From Anabaena minutissima FACHB-250 (GTDB taxonomy: Bacteria; Cyanobacteriota; Cyanobacteriia; Cyanobacteriales; Nostocaceae): a stretch of 64,000 nucleotides of DNA. Numbering within the stretch: position 1 is the stretch's first letter; each line of letters starts with the position of its first letter. The DNA lies in contig NZ_JACJRG010000033.1 in the NCBI RefSeq assembly GCF_014697125.1, positions 1 through 64,000 of the forward strand, given 5' to 3'. The position numbers and the translations under genes were made by a program. Under the pieces are notes generated by a model. The model made no database searches, was not told where the DNA came from, and worked only from the letters and a program-made list of their open reading frames with translations. Of the stretch, positions 54,483 through 63,195 are shown piece by piece.

Positions 54483-55803
54483 TGCTGTGCTTTTTGCCTT
54501 TATTCTTGCTAATATTTAAGTTTATTTTGCCAATACCTTATAGATTTATTATTCTCCCAAAAATATTTGTATATATCTATACATTCTTACATCTAGCATC
54601 AACAAAAACCTTAAAATTTAATATCCTCTTAATACATTTACTAAAACATATAAAGACTAGATTATTTTCACTTATTTTAATCGCCCATTGCTTTGATTTT
54701 GATTTATAAAACAGTAAAAATACTGAATATTCTACAGAAGTATCATATTAATTATGTATTTATCAGGTGATGATAATTTAAGCGAATTTAAATTAGTCAT
54801 AAAGTTATAATTTACGCTTCAAGAAAACTAAAATTTAACTTACCTTTAATATCATAGTAATCTCTATTGTGAACCTCAGTATAAAATACTAAAAAAATAT
54901 ATTTTTATATATACTATATACCAAACTTTTGTAAGTGATTTTACTTAAAATAAAGCTTTTCAGCGTGAAAATACGCAACAGCCCTAAATAATTACGTAGC
55001 TTTATATACTTTTTTCTAAATGTAAATTTTTAATAAAACTCGTGCAAAAATACTAATAAAATAAGTTACTTTGTCTATTCTTTAAGCAAGTTAAAGAAAT
55101 AATGTAACAAAGCTAGATAGCATTAGTAAATACAACCATGAAATTGGTAACCCGCAAGATATTTGAATTATATATAATTGTGCAGATATTCCAGATTATT
55201 AAAATTGAGATTTTTGAATTTAAATAAATACGAATCAATTTAATTCAATAAAATCATAAGTAGTTACTATTCCTTAACTTTCCCTTGATAAAAAGTAGGT
55301 TGAAACCCCTAAAAAAAAGCTATGTAGTTGCATCCAAAGTGCTTCTCCCTTGGCGCTAGCCTCTCCCTTTGGGAGAAGGGGAAAGGCTGTGTAAATAGAC
55401 CGGGGATGAAAACTACGATTAAGGGCTTTAGCCCTCAGTTAAATGTGGTACGATTAACGCGGTGGAAGAGTAATCAACCACGTAAAAAACCCATTTGCTA
55501 CCTAACACCTAGATGCTGAACCTTCTCCTAAAGGGCTAATGTGTACACACATCTGGAGTGCTGGTTGCAAAATGTGGTTTGATCCCCCTAAATCCACGCC
55601 ACTTGCTACAATGAAGGACTACTATTACAGTACGGTGTAAATAAGCGCAAAGTTGAACCACTGCGTTGCCGGGGTTCTCCCGGTTGTAGCAAATGGCGTA
55701 GCGGTGTCGGTTTCCGTCCCGCCCAACTTTATCAGACGAATTTTGAATTCACGGCGGTACTAGCCCTTAATCCTTAAATAAAACTAATTTGTCATTTCTT
55801 CCC
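54483..55803. other. 1.3-kb AT-rich region with repeats upstream of alaS
   Basis: From 54483 to about 55300 the DNA is very AT-rich with no convincing ORF or RNA gene. At 55340-55385 lies an inverted repeat, CTTCTCCC/GGGAGAAGG, enclosing GGCGCTAGCC. From 55423 there is a small hairpin, AAGGGCTTTAGCCCT. Near 55575-55625 and 55655-55735 are GC-richer modules (GTTGCCGGGGTTCTCCCGGTTGTAGC) of interspersed-repeat type. The alaS promoter is presumably close to 55750. A frame at 55328-55519 is repeat-derived and was rejected. Confidence 0.5.
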
Positions 55804-58446
55804 ATGTCTTCAAACCCCCAGTTCATAGGCGGTAACGAAATTCGCGCCAAATTCCTTAACTTCTATGCTCAAAGGGGACACCAAATGTTGCCTAGTGCGT
55901 CCCTTGTGCCAGAAGATCCCACTGTGCTGTTGACGATCGCAGGGATGCTACCATTTAAACCGATATTCCTGGGGCAGCGCACACCAGAATTTAATCGGGC
56001 GACAACTTCCCAAAAGTGCATTCGTACTAACGATATTGAAAATGTCGGACGCACTAAACGGCATCATACATTTTTTGAGATGCTGGGTAACTTTAGCTTT
56101 GGTGACTATTTTAAAGAACAAGCGATCGCCTGGGGTTGGGAAATCTCCACAGAAGTTTTTGGCTTACCCAAGGAACAACTAGTAGTCAGCGTCTATGAAG
56201 AAGATGACGAAGCCTTTGCTATCTGGCGAGATCAAATTGGTGTGACGTCAGCCAGAATTAAGCGCATGGGTGCAGATGATAACTTTTGGGTATCTGGCCC
56301 GACTGGCCCTTGCGGCCCTTGTTCCGAAATTTATTACGACTTCCACCCAGAACGGGGCGATGAGAATATAGATTTAGAAGATGACACCCGGTTTATCGAG
56401 TTTTATAACTTGGTGTTCATGCAATACAACCGAGATGCAGAGGGTAACTTAACACCCCTGCAAAATAAAAACATCGATACCGGTATGGGTTTGGAGAGAA
56501 TGGCGCAAATTCTCCAAAAAGTGCCGAATAATTATGAAACTGACTTAATTTTTCCGATTATCGAGACAGCCGCCAAAATTGCGGGGATTGATTACCATAA
56601 CAGCGATGAAAACACCAAAGTTTCCCTAAAAGTCATTGGTGATCACGTCCGTTCTGTTGTCCACATGATTGCTGATGAAATCCGCGCCTCCAATGTGGGG
56701 AGGGGTTACGTATTGCGGCGATTAATTCGGCGAGTGGTGCGTCATGGGCGATTAATTGGTATTAGTGGGGAATTTATTAACCAAGTCGCCGAAAGTGCGA
56801 TCGCACTTTCTGAATCAGCATACCCCAATGTCCGCCAACGGGAAGCAGGAATCAAAGCCGAACTGCAACGAGAAGAAGCAAATTTCCTCAAAACTTTAGA
56901 CAGAGGCGAGAAACTCCTAGAGGAAATTATCCAACAGGTGAAACAGCAAGGGCAAACCTCTATTAGTGGTGAAAGTGCTTTTACATTATATGATACCTAC
57001 GGTTTCCCCCTAGAACTCACTCAAGAAGTCGCTGAGGAAAATCACCTCACCGTTGATGAAGCTGGCTTTAATGTGGAAATGCAGAAGCAAGTCGAACGAG
57101 CCAAAGCCGCACACGAAACCATTGACTTAACAGTGCAAGGTTCTCTCGACAAACTCGCTGAACACATCCACGCCACCGAGTTTTTAGGCTATACCCAACC
57201 AGTAGCAACAGCAAAAGTCGAAGTTTTATTAGTCGGTGGTGTATCCCAAGAAGAAGCCGAAGCCGGAACAGACGTGCAGATTGTCCTCAACCAAACCCCA
57301 TTTTATGCTGAATCTGGAGGACAAATCGGCGATCGCGGTTATATTTCCGGCGACGGCGTGGTTGTGCGCGTGGAAGATGTGAAGAAGGAATCCGATTTCT
57401 TTGTCCACTTCGGACGCATCGAACGCGGTACACTACGCGTAGGCGATACCGTCACCGCCCAAATTGATCGTGCTTGTCGTCGTCGCGCCCAAGCTAACCA
57501 TACAGCAACTCACCTCCTACAAGCGGCGTTAAAGAAATTTGTAGATGAGGGGATATCTCAAGCAGGTTCGTTGGTATCCTTCGACAGATTGCGCTTTGAC
57601 TTCAACTGTCCCCGTGGTTTAACTCCAGAAGAAATCCAACAAGTGGAAGAACAGATTAACACCTGGATTGCTGAAGCCCACTCCGCCAAAATCGAAGTAT
57701 TACCCTTAGCTGAGGCGAAAGCTAGAGGTGCTGTAGCGATGTTTGGGGAAAAATACGGTGATGAAGTCCGCGTCATCGATTTTCCTGATGTGTCGATGGA
57801 ATTATGCGGTGGGACGCACGTCAGTAATACTGCGGAGATTGGAGTATTCAAGATTATTACTGAAGCTGGCGTGGCTTCTGGGGTGCGGCGAATAGAAGCT
57901 GTTTCCGGCCCGGCAATTTTAGATTACCTGAATGTACGGGATAAAGTAGTTAAAGATTTAAGCGATCGCTTCAAAGTCAAACCCGAAGAACTACCAGACA
58001 GAATCACCACCCTGCAAACGGAACTGAGGAATGCTGAGAAGCAATTAGAAACGCTGAAAGGACAATTGGCGATCGCTAAATCTGACAGCTTACTCCAAAC
58101 AGCAACCACTTTAGGCGACCATAAAATCATCGTCGCCGAGTTAGAAGGCGTTGACCCCGAATCCCTAAAAACCGCAGCCGAACGCTTACTGCAAAAACTC
58201 GGTAACGGTGCAGTGGTGTTAGGTTCTGTTCCCGAAGAGGGGAAAGTCAGCTTAGTTGCAGCCTTTAGCCCCGAAGTCAACAAAAAAGGCTTACAGGCGG
58301 GTAAATTTGTGGGTGCGATCGCGAAAATCTGCGGTGGTGGCGGTGGTGGTAGACCAAACCTCGCCCAAGCCGGCGGACGCGACGCAAGTAAATTACCAGC
58401 AGCCTTAGAACAAGCACAGAGTGAGTTAACATCTGCTTTGGGTTAA
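55804..58446 (+). CDS. alaS: Alanyl-tRNA synthetase
   Basis: The 880-residue class II synthetase charges tRNA-Ala and edits mischarged Ser/Gly. The start is placed at ATG 55804 rather than an in-frame TTG five codons upstream. Catalytic motif 1 region: LNFYAQRGHQMLPSASLV. Motif 2: TSQKCIRTNDIENVGRTKRH. Motif 3: GMGLERMAQIL. The editing domain has zinc-binding NHTATHLLQAAL and MELCGGTHVSNT. The C-terminal C-Ala domain ends with the Gly-rich KICGGGGGGRPNLAQAGG and then DASKLPAALEQA. Length and order are normal. A bidirectional hairpin terminator follows. Confidence 0.97.
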   Translation: MSSNPQFIGGNEIRAKFLNFYAQRGHQMLPSASLVPEDPTVLLTIAGMLPFKPIFLGQRTPEFNRATTSQKCIRTNDIENVGRTKRHHTFFEMLGNFSFGDYFKEQAIAWGWEISTEVFGLPKEQLVVSVYEEDDEAFAIWRDQIGVTSARIKRMGADDNFWVSGPTGPCGPCSEIYYDFHPERGDENIDLEDDTRFIEFYNLVFMQYNRDAEGNLTPLQNKNIDTGMGLERMAQILQKVPNNYETDLIFPIIETAAKIAGIDYHNSDENTKVSLKVIGDHVRSVVHMIADEIRASNVGRGYVLRRLIRRVVRHGRLIGISGEFINQVAESAIALSESAYPNVRQREAGIKAELQREEANFLKTLDRGEKLLEEIIQQVKQQGQTSISGESAFTLYDTYGFPLELTQEVAEENHLTVDEAGFNVEMQKQVERAKAAHETIDLTVQGSLDKLAEHIHATEFLGYTQPVATAKVEVLLVGGVSQEEAEAGTDVQIVLNQTPFYAESGGQIGDRGYISGDGVVVRVEDVKKESDFFVHFGRIERGTLRVGDTVTAQIDRACRRRAQANHTATHLLQAALKKFVDEGISQAGSLVSFDRLRFDFNCPRGLTPEEIQQVEEQINTWIAEAHSAKIEVLPLAEAKARGAVAMFGEKYGDEVRVIDFPDVSMELCGGTHVSNTAEIGVFKIITEAGVASGVRRIEAVSGPAILDYLNVRDKVVKDLSDRFKVKPEELPDRITTLQTELRNAEKQLETLKGQLAIAKSDSLLQTATTLGDHKIIVAELEGVDPESLKTAAERLLQKLGNGAVVLGSVPEEGKVSLVAAFSPEVNKKGLQAGKFVGAIAKICGGGGGGRPNLAQAGGRDASKLPAALEQAQSELTSALG

Positions 58447-58472
58447 TTTCTTGTAGGACAAAAAAATAAACG

Positions 58473-58517
58473 ATAGGGTGGACAAATTACCTGAAAGTCT
58501 ACCCTATTATTTTTTTA
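58473..58517 (+). terminator. Hairpin terminator between alaS and the convergent lipoprotein gene
   Basis: ATAGGGTGGAC (58473-58483) pairs with GTCTACCCTAT (58497-58507), with one G-T wobble on the plus strand. It is followed by TATTTTTTTA, 27 bases after the alaS stop. It may serve the convergent gene at 58532 too. Confidence 0.7.
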
Positions 58518-58531
58518 AAGAATTGATTTAA

Positions 58532-58879
58532 TTACTGTTGGTATGTATAACTTATGCCGTCAAGCTGCATTATTACGTTACCATTTTTTTCTTGAGGTGG
58601 CTGAGTAATTTGAAACTCTTTTTTAATCGGGCCTAAACCAATTGTCAGAGTTTTGTCTGTAAAAGTCGTTGCACCACCTGTAACTGAACTATTTGAAGTC
58701 TTGAAGTCGCCGCCACCATCTAGATAAATCCTGACAAATGTGCCATCACTAGCTACCCAATTACCGATGTAAATTTGTTGTTCTGCACTCAGAGGAGTTT
58801 TATTAACACTACAACTAGAAACAATAGGTACGACAGCAAGAGTAGTAACCAGTGCGGGTATAGTTAATTTGTTAAACAT
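58532..58879 (-). CDS. Small predicted lipoprotein of unknown function
   Basis: A 115-residue protein. The N terminus is a lipoprotein signal, basic then hydrophobic, ending in IVSSC near residue 23. The mature part (about 24-115) is rich in short beta strands, for example QQIYIGNWVASDGTFVRIYL, DKTLTIGLGPIKKEFQI and VIMQLDGISYTY. This gives the impression of a small lipocalin-like or META-like barrel in which a conserved GNWVASDG opens the fold. No family was identified. It lies between the alaS terminator and the remnant of the BMP transporter genes, on the same strand as the remnant. Confidence 0.65.
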   Translation of the reverse strand: MFNKLTIPALVTTLAVVPIVSSCSVNKTPLSAEQQIYIGNWVASDGTFVRIYLDGGGDFKTSNSSVTGGATTFTDKTLTIGLGPIKKEFQITQPPQEKNGNVIMQLDGISYTYQQ

Positions 58880-58960
58880 ATAAGGATGATTTGATGATTT
58901 GCTTATATGAGCTACAGTACGATTGCTTGCGTTTTCGGAGCAAACTCTAAAAGTCCAAAA

Positions 58961-59201
58961 TTACGAATTAACCCTTCCCCCACCCATCAAAAACCCAATC
59001 TCCTCCACCGTCGCCGTTTGTTCATCCAAAATCGCCACAAACTCACCCTTGTACATTACGGCAATGCGATCGCTATTTTAAACCCTCCACCGCCACTATT
59101 TGTTGGGGTTGTCGTTGATTGGCTACAAGCTTTTAGCAGTACGTAGCAACGGTAGCTGAACCATAAAAGACAAACTGACGGCGACTAAAATGGAGCTTCA
59201 T
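58961..59201 (-). pseudogene. Deletion scar: start of a BMP-type lipoprotein gene joined to the end of its ABC ATPase gene
   Basis: Read on the minus strand, ATG at 59201 starts MKLHFSRRQFVFYGSATVAT, a Tat-type leader. One missing base shifts the frame near 59140, after which LLKACSQSTTTPTNSGGGGF and KIAIALP follow, as in BMP/PnrA nucleoside-binding lipoproteins, up to a stop at 59056. In the overlapping frame, SDRIAVMYKGEFVAILDEQ and TATVEEIGFLMGGGRVNS end at a stop at 58961; this is the C terminus of the cognate sugar/nucleoside-type ABC ATPase. The two parts meet at GCGATCGC (59066-59073), a HIP1 octamer. The genes appear to have lost about 2-2.5 kb between them. Confidence 0.8.
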
Positions 59202-59361
59202 ATACTAGAAGATTAATAGTCATTTGGTTACTACAATAATCTAAAGTCGTAAGTATTATTTGGCAAAATATGCGTCAATTTTCCCACTGTTGAGTGAAGA
59301 CAAGCTGATATTAGTTAGTCAAACTTAAACAGTGGAGATATTGAATAAATCAGGCGCACCC

Positions 59362-59802
59362 ATGAACAAGCACAAAGAACTCTTACGTATAATTCTGGCT
59401 GTATCTCTCATCATAGTTGGCATTACACATTTTGCTATCCCAGAACCCTACGTCAAAATTATGCCCCCACAACTTCCTTATCCTTTAGGGTTAGTTTATT
59501 TGAGTGGGTTTTATGAAATTTTAGGCGGTATCGGTTTATTAGTTCCGCCTGTCAGTCAAGCTGCGGCGTGGGGAATAATTGCATTATTTATTGCGGTTTT
59601 CCCTGCAAATATTAACCAGGCAATAAATCATATTAAGATTGAAAACATCCCATATTCAGATTCGTCTTGGTTTCAAGCAATTAGACTTCCCTTACAAGTA
59701 GTTTTCATTGCTTGGGCTTGGTGGTACACAAAACCTAGTGATAGAGAAAAACAAGTTTCTATCATTCCTAAATCAGTGATTCCTAAAGAATTACAATGGT
59801 AA
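59362..59802 (+). CDS. DoxX-like integral membrane protein
   Basis: A 146-residue DoxX/DUF4267-like membrane protein with four TM segments. It reads RIILAVSLIIVGITHFAIPE, then YLSGFYEILGGIGLLVPP, AAWGIIALFIAVFPANINQA and a last segment around LQVVFIAWAWWYT. The ATG at 59362 is preferred over an in-frame GTG at 59332, because the shorter product fits the family N terminus (MNKHKELLR). DoxX-like proteins are small membrane proteins of poorly defined role, sometimes tied to thiosulfate or redox metabolism. It is separated from the next gene by a short tandem repeat. Confidence 0.8.
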   Translation: MNKHKELLRIILAVSLIIVGITHFAIPEPYVKIMPPQLPYPLGLVYLSGFYEILGGIGLLVPPVSQAAAWGIIALFIAVFPANINQAINHIKIENIPYSDSSWFQAIRLPLQVVFIAWAWWYTKPSDREKQVSIIPKSVIPKELQW

Positions 59803-59803
59803 T

Positions 59804-59839
59804 TAATGAGTGCTGAGTTCTGAGTGCTGAGTGCTGAGT
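59804..59839. repeat. GAGTGCT heptamer array
   Basis: About five GAGTGCT/GAGTTCT units follow the DoxX-like gene, the same STRR family as at 2641-2752. At 59862-59884 there is also a GACACGCTACGCGAAC module as seen near 29560. Confidence 0.85.
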
Positions 59840-59916
59840 AATATATTTTCTTCCTACCTTGTCTGCGACACGCTACGCGAACTGTCTCCTGCCTTTCACC
59901 TTATACAGAGAATTTT

Positions 59917-60411
59917 ATGAATACGTCACAAACAGTAGAACAATTACAAGCGAAATGGATTACACCAGAAAATTTTCAACTTTATGGACAAGTAATTTTT
60001 CCTAGCGATGATGGGAAAGCTTTTGATTTAGAAGATGCTCAACTCAACTTAAAAAATGGCACTCCGCGTTTTTATATTATGCGACTGCAAAAGCGAGGAC
60101 GTAAGTTTCATAAAATTACTCGCCATGTGCAATGTACACAATGTTTAGGTTCTCTAGAAGGGAAAGATTGGTTAATTGCAGTTTGTCCTCCCCATAATGA
60201 TTTGCATGAACCAGTATTAGCAGAAATTGCTGCTTTCCGCATTCCGGGTAATTGTTTTATTAAGTTAAATGAAGGCACTTGGCACGCAGGCCCATATTTT
60301 GATCATGAGTTTGTAGATTTTTATAATCTAGAACTTGCCGATACAAATGTTGTAGATCATTTCACATATGATTTCTTAAAAAACCATCAGTTAGAAATAG
60401 AAATGGTTTAA
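59917..60411 (+). CDS. Ureidoglycolate lyase-like (AllA-type) cupin protein
   Basis: A 164-residue protein resembling the AllA/ureidoglycolate lyase cupin family. Such enzymes convert ureidoglycolate to glyoxylate and urea late in purine (allantoin) breakdown. Matching features are LQAKWITPENFQLYGQVI near the N terminus, FHKITRHVQCTQCLGSLEGK (metal-site region with two His), DWLIAVCPP, and GNCFIKLNEGTWHAGPYFD near the C terminus. Together with XdhC and the BMP transporter remnant it hints at purine use. Substrate specificity within this family is uncertain, and related genes occur in organisms lacking the full pathway. Confidence 0.75.
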   Translation: MNTSQTVEQLQAKWITPENFQLYGQVIFPSDDGKAFDLEDAQLNLKNGTPRFYIMRLQKRGRKFHKITRHVQCTQCLGSLEGKDWLIAVCPPHNDLHEPVLAEIAAFRIPGNCFIKLNEGTWHAGPYFDHEFVDFYNLELADTNVVDHFTYDFLKNHQLEIEMV

Positions 60412-60423
60412 ACAGTTTTTTGA

Positions 60424-60478
60424 TAGGCGATCGCATCTTCTTTTTCAGAATATTACTCAGTAAGAAAGCGATCGCCTA
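60424..60478. terminator. HIP1-containing hairpin between convergent genes
   Basis: TAGGCGATCGC (60424-60434) and GCGATCGCCTA (60468-60478) form an 11-bp perfect inverted repeat around a 33-base, pyrimidine-rich loop. Each arm includes one HIP1 octamer. The position between the AllA-like gene and the convergent SDR suggests a bidirectional terminator. Confidence 0.5.
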
Positions 60479-60485
60479 CAGGTCT

Positions 60486-61490
60486 TTATAGATAGCCTTG
60501 AGACTGATACCACAACACTGTATCTTTCAACGTATCCCTGAAGGGGCGAAAGGTTACTCCCAACTCTTGATCAGCTTTGGCTGAACTTAGGTTTGCTTTT
60601 TCCAATAAAGTTTGGATACCAGCTAGTGGCATAGGGTTGACCCCACCCGTCAAACCTGCCCAGGTTTCCAACAACCAGGCGATAGAAAGTGCAATCCCAT
60701 CAGGAATTTCCATTTTGGGAGCTTTCACCCCTGAAATCGCTTCTAGTTCTAAAGCTATATCCTTCATTGTTTTCAGTGATCCCGCTACAATGTAACGCTC
60801 ACCCCTTTTCCCTCGTTCGGCAGCAGTAACCATAACAGCCGCCACATCACGAACATCAATCAATGAAGCACCACCATTAATTATCCCTGGCAGTTTACCT
60901 GCCAATAGATCCAACACCAGTTGCCCCGCAGAAGTCGGTGCTGCATCCCCAGGACCCATCATCCAACCGGGCAAAATCATCACCACATCCATTTGGCTAG
61001 TCTCCAGAAACCGATAAATTTCCTGTTCTGCCAAAATCTTAGTTTTGAAATAAAGGTTCTTTTGGGCGAATTTGCTGTAAGGTGCTGTTTCAGTAGCAGC
61101 CTGATGTGGGTAGGTCTGAATTACTCCACTGGATGAGGTAAAAATCGTTCTTGCTACCCCTTGCACTTCTGCTGCTTGCAAAAGTTCCATTGTGGCATCT
61201 ACATTGATGCGCTTCATCTTCTCCCAGTGACTACCCGGCTGGTAATACTCCCGAAAAAAAGCCGCCGTGTGAAATACTACATCTACTCCCTTTAATGCCT
61301 GAGCAAAAGCAGGCACATTCTCAATATCACCCTGAACAAATTGAACTCCACTACTTCCCATAAAGCGTTTAGCCTTATCAATAGACCGAACCAGTCCCTT
61401 CACTTGCCATCCCTGCGAGATTAGCAATTGGCAAAGATTACTACCCAGCAGACCTGTCGCTCCAGTCACAAAAGCTGTTTTGCCACTCAT
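60486..61490 (-). CDS. Extended SDR (NAD-dependent epimerase/dihydroflavonol reductase-like)
   Basis: A 334-residue extended short-chain dehydrogenase with the N-terminal Rossmann motif VTGATGLLGSNLCQLL. It also has GDIENVPAFAQALKGVDVVF and the active-site Ser in TSSSGVI. The catalytic Tyr-Lys pair is probably in NLYFKTK (about 147-153), although the spacing from the Ser is slightly long for the family. It resembles dihydroflavonol-4-reductase-like oxidoreductases of unknown substrate. It is divergent from a TetR gene whose operator-like repeats lie between them, so it is probably repressed by that regulator. Confidence 0.82.
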   Translation of the reverse strand: MSGKTAFVTGATGLLGSNLCQLLISQGWQVKGLVRSIDKAKRFMGSSGVQFVQGDIENVPAFAQALKGVDVVFHTAAFFREYYQPGSHWEKMKRINVDATMELLQAAEVQGVARTIFTSSSGVIQTYPHQAATETAPYSKFAQKNLYFKTKILAEQEIYRFLETSQMDVVMILPGWMMGPGDAAPTSAGQLVLDLLAGKLPGIINGGASLIDVRDVAAVMVTAAERGKRGERYIVAGSLKTMKDIALELEAISGVKAPKMEIPDGIALSIAWLLETWAGLTGGVNPMPLAGIQTLLEKANLSSAKADQELGVTFRPFRDTLKDTVLWYQSQGYL

Positions 61491-61546
61491 GATTGTTATC
61501 CCCTGGTGAGCGTGTTCCTTGTAGATTTAGTCCGAACTTTGTTAAC

Positions 61547-61562
61547 GTGAGCTATTACTCAC
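61547..61562. promoter_or_regulatory. TetR operator candidate 1 (GTGAGCTATTACTCAC)
   Basis: A palindromic 16-mer with 5-bp arms GTGAG/CTCAC lies in the 90-base gap between the SDR and the TetR gene. A second, inverted copy (GTGAGCTTTTACTCAT on the minus strand) covers 61581-61596, which includes the TetR start codon. Confidence 0.7.
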
Positions 61563-61580
61563 ACCTACATTTGGAAGTAT

Positions 61581-61596
61581 ATGAGTAAAAGCTCAC
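61581..61596. promoter_or_regulatory. TetR operator candidate 2 (ATGAGTAAAAGCTCAC)
   Basis: The reverse complement GTGAGCTTTTACTCAT matches the first site at 14 of 16 positions. It overlaps the TetR ATG and first codons, with a centre-to-centre spacing of 34 bases, about three helical turns. Confidence 0.65.
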
Positions 61597-62282
61597 ATCG
61601 TCAATCGCCAGAAAATAAAACAGTGAAGTCAACTGTTTCAGAGGATGGTAATCCAACATTACAAAAAACCCGCCGTAGTCCATCAGGAGAGCGTGGTCAG
61701 CGACGGCGTGATTTAATCCTGGACACTGCCGCCGATTTGCTGGCGGAAGGAGGGGCAGAAGCTATCAACACCAATGTTTTAGCCGAGCGATCTGGTATTT
61801 CAGTTGGCTCAGTGTACCAGTATTTTTCTAATAAGGAAGCAATCCTCACAGCCTTGGGGGAGCGATATATGCAGCAATTGGGCAGCAATACGTTGACCTC
61901 TCTACAACAGGATGTGTCCGGTCTGGATTTTGCCACGATAGTTGATCGAGTGATTGACCCGATGATTGCCTTTGAGCGCAAACATCCTGCCTTTAGACAT
62001 CTAAATGCTGGGCAGGAAGGGGGAGGAACTATGGCTGAAGCCGCTCAACAGGTCGATCAGGAGATACTGGCAACCATCTACGATTTACTCCTACGGGTTT
62101 GTCCGGAACTGAACCCCATCCAGGGTTGGCAGATTGCGCGGATATTGAAAGCCCTCTATAAAGGTATGAGTTATCTCATACAGCAGGAAAAAGACATTGA
62201 GAAAGATGGTGGAAATGTTGATGGTATGATTGCTGACATGAAACGAATGATGGCGGGCTATTTAGAGGATAGTTTAAGTTAA
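61581..62282 (+). CDS. TetR-family transcriptional regulator
   Basis: A 233-residue TetR/AcrR-type regulator. Residues 1-40 are polar and basic. The DNA-binding domain follows (about 41-95): RRRDLILDTAADLLAEGGAE, then AINTNVLAERSGISVGSVYQ and YFSNKEAILTALGERY, the canonical TetR helix-turn-helix. The C-terminal ligand-binding part (about 105-233) is helical and variable as usual. It is divergent from the SDR gene across 90 bases carrying twin palindromic sites, one overlapping its own start, so it probably autoregulates and controls the SDR. The ligand is unknown. Confidence 0.9.
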   Translation: MSKSSHRQSPENKTVKSTVSEDGNPTLQKTRRSPSGERGQRRRDLILDTAADLLAEGGAEAINTNVLAERSGISVGSVYQYFSNKEAILTALGERYMQQLGSNTLTSLQQDVSGLDFATIVDRVIDPMIAFERKHPAFRHLNAGQEGGGTMAEAAQQVDQEILATIYDLLLRVCPELNPIQGWQIARILKALYKGMSYLIQQEKDIEKDGGNVDGMIADMKRMMAGYLEDSLS

Positions 62283-62340
62283 TTTATCCTGAAAGTCCTG
62301 CCCCATAATGGTTTTAAACTTAAATAACATTGTAGGCAGT

Positions 62341-63195
62341 TCACTCAAATACTACAGTGCGATTACCGTAGACTAAGACTCGATTTTGTAAATGTAAACG
62401 TACTGCTCTAGCTAACACCATGCGTTCCAAATCTTTGCCTTTTCTAATTAAATCTTCAACTTCATCGCGGTGGCTAACTCTGACTACATCCTGCTCAATA
62501 ATTGGCCCCGCATCTAATTCAGCAGTGGCGTAATGAGCTGTCGCACCAATGACTTTAACGCCCCGTTCAAAGGCTCGATGATAGGGATTAGCACCCACAA
62601 ACGCAGGTAAGAATGAGTGATGTATATTAATAATTTGAGGGAATTTAGCAATAAAATCAGGAGTAACAATTTGCATATATTTAGCTAAAACAACTAAATC
62701 AATTTTGTATTCTTGGAGTAATTTTAGTTGTTTGGCTTCTTGTTCTGGTTTATTATCTTTATTAATAGGAATGTGATGGAAGTCGATACTAAATTGGTCG
62801 GCGATTGGGTTTAAATTAGCATGATTACTAATAATTAAGGAGATGTCTGCTGACATTTCTTGAGCGCGTTGTCGCCAAATCAAATCATAAAGGCAATGGT
62901 CTTGGCGACTTACCCAAATGGCAATACGGGGGATTGTATCAGAAAAGTGGAGTTCCCATTTAGCACCTAAAGGTTGGGCTATCGCATTAAATGCAGGCCC
63001 AATTAATTCTCGCGGTAAATTGAAGCCCTTTAACTGCCATTCAATCCGGGAGAGAAATAATCCAGCTGCAAAGTCTGTATGTTGATCGGCGTGGATAATA
63101 TTACCGCCATTGGAATAGATAAAATTGGCAATTTTTGCCACTAGTCCCCGTTGATCTGGACAAGAAATCAGTAAGGTTGCGGTTGCTTCAGTCAT
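62341..63195 (-). CDS. purU: Formyltetrahydrofolate deformylase
   Basis: The 284-residue enzyme hydrolyses 10-formyltetrahydrofolate to formate and tetrahydrofolate, balancing one-carbon pools. In phototrophs the homologue is needed in photorespiration. The N-terminal ACT domain (about 5-75) has LLISCPDQRGLVAKIANFIY. The catalytic formyltransferase domain has VLAKYMQIVTPDFIAKFP and IINIHHSFLPAFVGANPYHR with the active-site His. It also has GVKVIGATAHYATAELDAGP with the catalytic Asp. Length is normal. It is on the minus strand, with 150 bases to the next gene. Confidence 0.93.
   Translation of the reverse strand: MTEATATLLISCPDQRGLVAKIANFIYSNGGNIIHADQHTDFAAGLFLSRIEWQLKGFNLPRELIGPAFNAIAQPLGAKWELHFSDTIPRIAIWVSRQDHCLYDLIWRQRAQEMSADISLIISNHANLNPIADQFSIDFHHIPINKDNKPEQEAKQLKLLQEYKIDLVVLAKYMQIVTPDFIAKFPQIINIHHSFLPAFVGANPYHRAFERGVKVIGATAHYATAELDAGPIIEQDVVRVSHRDEVEDLIRKGKDLERMVLARAVRLHLQNRVLVYGNRTVVFE

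Noticed and set aside
55328..55519. 63-codon plus-strand open frame upstream of alaS
   Set aside because: Starts in an inverted repeat and has no likely ribosome-binding site or family match.
58907..59146. 79-codon plus-strand open frame
   Set aside because: It is the antisense of the BMP/ABC-ATPase remnant, whose minus-strand frames give clear family sequence.
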